NCBI RefSeq assembly: GCF_008831265.1
Contig: NZ_VTTH01000001.1
Span: 558,001-622,000 of the forward strand
Source of the DNA: Lacisediminimonas profundi
GTDB taxonomy: Bacteria; Pseudomonadota; Gammaproteobacteria; Burkholderiales; Burkholderiaceae_D
Length of the DNA stretch: 64,000 nucleotides
Direction of reading: 5' to 3'
In this document: piece by piece, positions 58,928 through 64,000 of the stretch
Layout of the letters: every line of letters begins with the position of its first letter
Numbering within the stretch: the first letter of the stretch is position 1
Translations under genes and position numbers: made by a program
The notes under the pieces: generated by a model
Told to the model about the DNA's origin: nothing
Database searches by the model: none
The model's input: the letters and a program-made list of their open reading frames with translations, nothing else

Positions 58928-60229
58928 ATGAAAAACAACGCTGACCCGACCAATTCGTCACGACGCAAGCTGATCAAGGGAGCCGTCAGCATCGGCGCTG
59001 CCAGCCTGGTCCCGGGCATGTTTTCCACTGCGGCCAAGGCCAACCCCAAGCTGGAAACCACGGCGGCCAAGCTGGGCTTCATTGCGCTGACCGACGCCGC
59101 CCCCCTGTTCGTGGCGGATGAAAAGGGCTTCTTCAAGAAGCATGGCATGAGCAATGTCGAAGTGGTCAAGCAGGCGTCCTGGGGCGCCACCCGCGACAAC
59201 CTGGTGCTCGGTGCAGACAAGAGCGGCATCGATGGCGCGCACATCCTGACGCCGATGCCCTACCTGATCGCATCCGGCGCCATGACCGCCAATAACGTGG
59301 CCACGCCGATGTACATCCTGGCGCGCCTGAACCTGGCGGGCCAGTGCATCTCGGTGGCGAACGAATTCGCCAGCCTCAAGGTGGGCGTCAACTCCAGTGA
59401 ATTCAAAAAGGCGCTGATGGCCAAGAAGGCCGGTGGCAAGCCGATCAATGCAGCGATGACCTTCCCCGGCGGCACCCACGACATGTGGATGCGCTACTGG
59501 CTGGCGGCCGGCGGCATCGATCCGGTCAAGGACATCAACACCATCGTGGTGCCGCCGCCGCAGATGGTGGCCAACATGAAGGTCGGCACCATGGACACGT
59601 TCTGTGTCTGCGAGCCGTGGAACCTGCAGCTGATTCATCAGAAGATCGGCTACACCGCCATCACGACTGGCGAGCTGTGGCACAACCATCCGGAAAAAGC
59701 GTTCGCGATGCGGGCCGAATACGTCGACAAGAATCCGAACGCGACGATTGCCCTGCTCAAGGCGGTGATGGAAGCCCAGATGTGGTGCGAGAACCCGGCC
59801 AACCGGCTGGAGGTGGCGCAGATCTGTGCCAAGCGCCGCTGGATCAATGCGCCGCTTGAAGATGTTGCCGACCGTGTGCGCGGCGACTTCGACTACGGCA
59901 CCGGCCGGGTCGTCAAGGACAGCCCGGAACAGATGCGCTACTGGAAGGATTTTGCTTCCTATCCGTTCCAGAGCCACGACCTGTGGTTCCTGACCGAGAA
60001 CATCCGCTGGGGCTATCTGCCGCGCACTACCGATGTCAATGCGCTGATCAAGAAGGTCAATCGCGAGGACCTGTGGCGCACGGCAGCCAAGGAGTTGGGC
60101 GTGCCGGCTGCGCAGATTCCGACCTCGACCTCGCGTGGCGTTGAAAAATTCTTCGACGGCAAGGTGTTCGATCCGAAGAATCCGACCGCCTACCTGAACA
60201 GCCAGTCGATCAAGTACCTGAAGGGCTGA
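58928..60229 (+). CDS. nrtA: Nitrate ABC transporter substrate-binding protein
   Basis: 433 residues from ATG 58928, GGAG upstream; the frame reaches back to 58832 but that part is the RNA leader. NSSRRKLIKGAVSIGAASLV is a Tat-type signal (SRRKLIK), ending near TAAKA. LGFIALTDAAPLFVADEKGF, VVKQASWGATRDNLVLGA and GAHILTPMPYLIASG are family blocks, with FPGGTHDMWMRYWLAAGGID and TFCVCEPWNLQLIHQKIGYT later. It delivers nitrate or nitrite to the NrtB permease; Tat export means it folds before crossing the membrane. First structural gene after the NasR leader. Confidence 0.94.
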   Translation: MKNNADPTNSSRRKLIKGAVSIGAASLVPGMFSTAAKANPKLETTAAKLGFIALTDAAPLFVADEKGFFKKHGMSNVEVVKQASWGATRDNLVLGADKSGIDGAHILTPMPYLIASGAMTANNVATPMYILARLNLAGQCISVANEFASLKVGVNSSEFKKALMAKKAGGKPINAAMTFPGGTHDMWMRYWLAAGGIDPVKDINTIVVPPPQMVANMKVGTMDTFCVCEPWNLQLIHQKIGYTAITTGELWHNHPEKAFAMRAEYVDKNPNATIALLKAVMEAQMWCENPANRLEVAQICAKRRWINAPLEDVADRVRGDFDYGTGRVVKDSPEQMRYWKDFASYPFQSHDLWFLTENIRWGYLPRTTDVNALIKKVNREDLWRTAAKELGVPAAQIPTSTSRGVEKFFDGKVFDPKNPTAYLNSQSIKYLKG

Positions 60230-60311
60230 AGGGTTGAAGGGTTGAACACCACCGGCCCCGAACCTGATCAAGCAGCATCGCGCAGTCCCAACCATCAACG
60301 AGGAATACGTC

Positions 60312-61172
60312 ATGACCAGTACCGTGTCGACCACTTTCGTACCGGCCGAAGCAGGCCGGTCCCGCAAATTCCTGCTGCAAATGGGGCAGGCCGCAAGCGA
60401 GCTGGCGGTCAAGCTGCTGCCCCCGATGATCACCATCGCGTTGTTGATGGGATTCTGGGAGCTGCTGTGCCGGCAACAGGGCGCCGCGCTGCCGCCGCCG
60501 AGCAAGGTGTTTGCCGAAACCTACGAGCTGATCATCCATCCGTTCTTCGACAACGGCGGCAACGACGTCGGGCTTGCCTGGCAACTGCTGGCCAGCCTGA
60601 AGCGGGTGCTGTACGGCTATTCGATCGCGGTGGTGGTGGGCATTTCGCTGGGCGTGCTGGTGGGGCAGTTTTCGTGGGCCATGCGCGGACTGGACCCGGT
60701 GTTCCAGGTGCTGCGCACGGTGCCGCCGCTGGCCTGGCTGCCGATTGCGCTGGCGGGTTTTCGCGACGGCAATCCGTCGGCAATCTTCGTGATTTTCATT
60801 ACCTCGGTGTGGCCGATCATCATCAATACCTCGATCGGCATCCGCAACATTCCGAACGACTATCGCAATGTGGCCCGCGTGGTCCAGCTCAATGGGCCGG
60901 AGTACTTCTGGCGCATCATGCTGCCCGCTGCCGCGCCCTACATCTTCTCGGGGCTGCGCATAGGCGTGGGCCTGTCATGGCTGGCCATCATCGCTGCAGA
61001 AATGCTGATCGGCGGCGTCGGCATCGGCTTCTTCATCTGGGACGCGTGGAACTCGTCACGCATCAGCGACATCGTGCTGGCGCTGTTCTATGTCGGGATC
61101 ATCGGATTCATCCTGGACCGCCTGGTTTCGTGGGTCGGCCGCTGGGTGGCCAAGGGCACCAGCGTGAACTGA
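60312..61172 (+). CDS. nrtB: Nitrate ABC transporter permease
   Basis: 286 residues with about six membrane segments, beginning near KLLPPMITIALLMGFWELL. The EAA loop that contacts the ATPase is NDYRNVARVVQLNGPEYFWR followed by IMLPAAAPYIFSGLRIGVGL. PPPSKVFAETYELI is the NtrB signature at the first periplasmic loop. It lies 82 bp after nrtA and 54 bp before the ATPase gene on the same strand. Confidence 0.94.
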   Translation: MTSTVSTTFVPAEAGRSRKFLLQMGQAASELAVKLLPPMITIALLMGFWELLCRQQGAALPPPSKVFAETYELIIHPFFDNGGNDVGLAWQLLASLKRVLYGYSIAVVVGISLGVLVGQFSWAMRGLDPVFQVLRTVPPLAWLPIALAGFRDGNPSAIFVIFITSVWPIIINTSIGIRNIPNDYRNVARVVQLNGPEYFWRIMLPAAAPYIFSGLRIGVGLSWLAIIAAEMLIGGVGIGFFIWDAWNSSRISDIVLALFYVGIIGFILDRLVSWVGRWVAKGTSVN

Positions 61173-61226
61173 TCCGCCGGACCTCGTTCATCTCAATTTC
61201 TTCCGCAACGGAAAAAGGATTCCATC

Positions 61227-62060
61227 ATGGGCAAGCCATTTCTCGAACTGAGCCAGGTTTCGATGAGCTTCAAGGGCAAGAGCGGCACCTTCCAGGCGCT
61301 GTCGGAAATCGATCTGCACGTCGACAAGGGCGAGTTCGTGTCCCTGATCGGGCACTCTGGCTGTGGCAAGTCGACCGTGCTGAACATCATTGCCGGCCTG
61401 TATCGCTGCACCTCGGGCGTGGTGCTGCTGGACGGCCGCGAGGTCAACGACCCCGGTCCGGACCGGGCGGTCGTGTTCCAGAACCATTCCCTGCTGCCGT
61501 GGCTGACTGCCTACGAAAACGTGGAGCTGGCGGTCAAGCGGCTGTCGAAGGGAAAGCGCACTCGCGCCGAGACGCGCGACTGGATCATGCACAACCTGAC
61601 GCTGGTGCAGATGGAACACGCGCTCGACAAGCGTCCGGATGAGCTGTCGGGCGGGATGAAGCAGCGGGTCGGCATTGCGCGCGCGCTGGCGATGGAGCCC
61701 AAGGTCCTGCTGATGGACGAGCCCTTTGGCGCGCTCGACGCGCTGACCCGCGCGCACCTGCAGGACCAGCTGATGGAGATCCACATGACACTGAAAAACA
61801 GCGTGGTGATGATCACCCACGATGTCGATGAGGCGGTGCTGCTGTCGGACCGGATACTGATGATGACCAATGGCCCGGCCGCTACGGTGGGCGAGGTGCT
61901 GCACGTCGACCTGCCACGGCCGCGCGACCGGCTGGCGCTGGCCGACGACGCACGCTACATGCATTGCCGCCAGGCGGTGCTGCGCTTCCTTTACGAGAAG
62001 CAGCGCAAGGTGGAGCCGCTGGTCAGCGCGGTGAAAAGCGCACAGCGGAAGGTGGCATGA
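61227..62060 (+). CDS. nrtD: Nitrate ABC transporter ATP-binding protein
   Basis: 277 residues, a single ABC ATPase domain. Walker A is LIGHSGCGKSTVLNIIAG (about residues 38-55), the Q-loop is VVFQNHSLLPWLTAYENV, the signature is DELSGGMKQRVGIARALAME, Walker B is VLLMDEPFGALDALTRAHLQ and the switch His is in VVMITHDVDEAVLLSDRI. It lacks the NrtA-like extension of NrtC, so it matches NrtD or NasD of proteobacteria. The stop overlaps the nirB start (ATGA). Confidence 0.93.
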   Translation: MGKPFLELSQVSMSFKGKSGTFQALSEIDLHVDKGEFVSLIGHSGCGKSTVLNIIAGLYRCTSGVVLLDGREVNDPGPDRAVVFQNHSLLPWLTAYENVELAVKRLSKGKRTRAETRDWIMHNLTLVQMEHALDKRPDELSGGMKQRVGIARALAMEPKVLLMDEPFGALDALTRAHLQDQLMEIHMTLKNSVVMITHDVDEAVLLSDRILMMTNGPAATVGEVLHVDLPRPRDRLALADDARYMHCRQAVLRFLYEKQRKVEPLVSAVKSAQRKVA

Positions 62061-64000
62061 GCATGGCAACCGATCTGTATTTCTCAAGCGGCGCCGGCGC
62101 GCAGGAAGACAAGCCGCGGCTGGTGCTGGTGGGCCACGGCATGGTGGGCCAGAATTTCCTGGAACAGCTGGTCGAGCGCGGCCTGCATGCGCACTATCAG
62201 GTGCTGGTGCTGGGCGAAGAGCCGCGGGCCGCTTACGACCGGGTTCACCTGTCCGAATTTTTCGCCGGCAAGACAGCCGACGAACTGGCCATGGCCAGTC
62301 CGGATTTCTTTACCGAGAACCGGATCGACCTGCGGCTCGGCACGCGGGTGGCCGCCATTGACCGCCAAGCCAGGACACTGACCGACAGCGCCGGCAACGT
62401 GATTGGGTACGACAAGCTGGTGCTGGCCACCGGATCCTTCCCGTTCGTGCCGCCGATCGACGGCCGCGGCAGCCAGGCCTGCTGTGTCTATCGCACCATC
62501 GACGATCTCGAACAGATCAGGCACTGGTCGGATGGCGCCAAAGCCGGGGTGGTGGTGGGCGGCGGATTGCTGGGCCTGGAAGCAGCGAACGCGCTGCGGC
62601 AGCTGGGCCTGCAAACCCACGTGGTCGAGTTTGCGCCACGCCTGATGCCGGTCCAGCTGGATGAACTGGGCGGCGCCATGCTGCGGCAGAAGATCGAAGC
62701 ACTGGGTGTCCATGTGCACGTCGGCTACCAGACGCAAAGGATCGTGCCCGGCAGCCAGTGCCGGTTGCGCATGGAATTCGCCGGTCACGACCCGATCGAA
62801 ACTGACCTGGTGGTGTTTTCCGCCGGCATCCGGCCGCGCGATGAACTGGGCAGGATCGCGGGGCTGGAGACCGGCGCCCGCGGCGGCATTGCCATCGACG
62901 GACAGTGCCGCACCAGTGACGCCGATATTTTCTGTATCGGCGAGGCGGCTGCCCGCGATGGGAAGATATTCGGACTGGTCAAGCCGGGCTACCAGATGGC
63001 ACGCACCGTGGCGCGCGTGCTGGCCGGCGAGCAATGCGAATTCGAAGACGCCGAGTCGGCTACCCAACTCAAGCTGCTGGGGGTGGATGTGGCGTCGATG
63101 GGCGACGCCCACGGCGTGACGCCGGGCGCGCAGAGCTTCACCTTCATGGACGGCCGCGCGCAGGTCTACAAGCGGCTGGTGACCGACGCCAGATGCGAGC
63201 AGGTGCTGGGCGCCGTGCTGGTCGGCAACGTCGACGAGTTCACGACGCTGTCGCAGATGATGAGCAACCGGATCCCGCTGCCGGCCCAGCCGGAAGCATT
63301 GATCCTGCCGGCGACCAACGGACAATCTTCGCGGCTGCTGGGGCCGGCCGCATTGCCGGACACTGCCCAGATCTGTTCCTGCCATAACGTGGAAAAGGGG
63401 ACGATCTGTGCCGCGGTCGGGCAGGGAGCAATGACCGTGGCTGACCTGAAAAGCGCAACCAAGGCAGCCACCGGCTGCGGCGGCTGCGTGCAACTGGTCA
63501 AGCAAGTGCTGGAGCATGAACTGACCCAGCGTGGCGTCGAAGTGAAGAAAGATATCTGCGAACACTTTGCCTTTTCGCGGCAGGAGTTGTACCACCTGGT
63601 GCGGGTCGGGGAGATCCGGACGTTCCGGGATCTGGTCGCCAAGCATGGCAAGGGCCTGGGCTGCGAAATCTGCAAGCCGGCCGCGGCATCGATATTCGCA
63701 TCGGTATGGAACGAGCATGTGCTGGAAAGGCAGCACCTCCCCTTGCAGGACACCAACGACCGCTTCCTTGCCAATATCCAGAAGGATGGCACTTACTCGA
63801 TCGTGCCCCGTGTCCCCGGTGGCGAGATCACGGCGGACAAGCTGATCGTGCTGGGCCAGGTCGCCAAGGAAGCGGGCCTGTACACCAAGATCACGGGCGG
63901 CCAGCGCATCGACCTGTTCGGCGCCAGGCTGGATGACCTGCCCAAGATCTGGGACAAGCTGATTGCCGCCGGCTTCGAGACCGGGCAGGCCTATGGCAAA
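62057..64000 (+). CDS. nirB: NAD(P)H-nitrite reductase large subunit, 5' part (continues past window)
   Basis: 648 codons are visible without a stop; the frame runs off the right edge. It starts in an ATGA overlap with the ATPase gene. RLVLVGHGMVGQNFLEQLVE is the FAD-binding GxGxxG, AGVVVGGGLLGLEAANALRQ the NAD(P)H-binding site and SDADIFCIGEAAA the second FAD block. ICSCHNVEKGTICAAV with CGGCVQLV is the BFD-like [2Fe-2S] site. From about residue 540 the nitrite/sulfite reductase ferredoxin-like half domain begins (YSIVPRVPGGEITADKLIVL). The siroheme-4Fe-4S cysteines lie beyond the window. It reduces nitrite to ammonium in assimilation. Confidence 0.95.
   Translation, partial: MSMATDLYFSSGAGAQEDKPRLVLVGHGMVGQNFLEQLVERGLHAHYQVLVLGEEPRAAYDRVHLSEFFAGKTADELAMASPDFFTENRIDLRLGTRVAAIDRQARTLTDSAGNVIGYDKLVLATGSFPFVPPIDGRGSQACCVYRTIDDLEQIRHWSDGAKAGVVVGGGLLGLEAANALRQLGLQTHVVEFAPRLMPVQLDELGGAMLRQKIEALGVHVHVGYQTQRIVPGSQCRLRMEFAGHDPIETDLVVFSAGIRPRDELGRIAGLETGARGGIAIDGQCRTSDADIFCIGEAAARDGKIFGLVKPGYQMARTVARVLAGEQCEFEDAESATQLKLLGVDVASMGDAHGVTPGAQSFTFMDGRAQVYKRLVTDARCEQVLGAVLVGNVDEFTTLSQMMSNRIPLPAQPEALILPATNGQSSRLLGPAALPDTAQICSCHNVEKGTICAAVGQGAMTVADLKSATKAATGCGGCVQLVKQVLEHELTQRGVEVKKDICEHFAFSRQELYHLVRVGEIRTFRDLVAKHGKGLGCEICKPAAASIFASVWNEHVLERQHLPLQDTNDRFLANIQKDGTYSIVPRVPGGEITADKLIVLGQVAKEAGLYTKITGGQRIDLFGARLDDLPKIWDKLIAAGFETGQAYGK

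Noticed and set aside
57244-59244. 666-codon minus-strand frame across nasR and the leader
   Set aside because: Antisense to clear NIT-ANTAR coding and to the attenuator; no motifs of its own.
58958-60505. 515-codon minus-strand frame across nrtA
   Set aside because: Antisense shadow; nrtA has full motif support.
62084-63736. 550-codon minus-strand frame across nirB
   Set aside because: Antisense shadow of the nirB frame, which is open from 62057 to the edge with FAD, NAD and [2Fe-2S] motifs.
1-64000. tRNA, rRNA, prophage structural genes, integrase or replication origin
   Set aside because: None was recognised on either strand, so the island is not described as a prophage or an integrative element.

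Overview
The window reads as a chromosomal segment of a Burkholderiales betaproteobacterium, probably close to Oxalobacteraceae. The grounds are the GC-rich codon use of the outer genes, four Bug-type (TTT) periplasmic binding proteins, a RecBCD plus YhaO/YhaN block, and a NasR-controlled nitrate assimilation operon. No tRNA, rRNA, CRISPR array or replication origin was seen.

Layout. (1) 1-13.6 kb, housekeeping: 3' end of recC, recB and recD in one overlapping operon, a YhaO/YhaN-type nuclease-ATPase pair, an inverted-repeat element, a Sel1-repeat protein and a HIT protein. (2) 13.6-31.5 kb, a lower-GC defence island. It holds an HNH-nuclease remnant, a membrane-anchored Mrr-type endonuclease, divergent vsr and dcm genes, and a tightly overlapping minus-strand operon encoding a GHKL (MutL/MORC-like) ATPase, a Z1 helicase-like protein, a PD-(D/E)XK protein and an AIPR protein. 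Next come a decayed IS66 element, a second C5-cytosine methyltransferase with an AAA-TOPRIM (OLD-like) protein, and a uracil-DNA-glycosylase-like protein. (3) 31.4-36.1 kb, a row of small stability or defence units (DUF4258 pair, RHH/PemK, DnaQ-like exonuclease, ParDE). These are separated by degenerate copies of one 70-110 bp palindromic repeat (core GGGGTCAGACTCGATT ... CGAGTCTGACCCC). (4) 36.1-57.4 kb, accessory catabolism: a minus-strand operon (enolase-superfamily enzyme, HyuA, HyuB, two Bug proteins, RidA, NIPSNAP, VOC and D-hydroxyacid dehydrogenase) under a divergent LysR regulator; an ADP-ribosylglycohydrolase; a SYLF lipoprotein-like protein; a Bug-rhodanese-flavin monooxygenase operon; a coniferyl-aldehyde-dehydrogenase-like gene bracketed by two palindromes; and a Bug plus TauD/TfdA dioxygenase unit with its own LysR regulator. 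(5) 57.4-64 kb, nitrate assimilation: NasR (NIT-ANTAR), an RNA leader with a hexaloop hairpin that competes with an intrinsic terminator, then nrtA, nrtB, an ATPase gene and the 5' part of nirB, which runs off the window.

The most promising leads are the ATPase/Z1/PD-(D/E)XK/AIPR operon beside vsr-dcm, the methyltransferase plus AAA-TOPRIM pair lying between two copies of an IS66-like end, and the repeat-delimited cassette row that recurs around single genes further right. All function calls rest on motifs read by eye; no database search was run.
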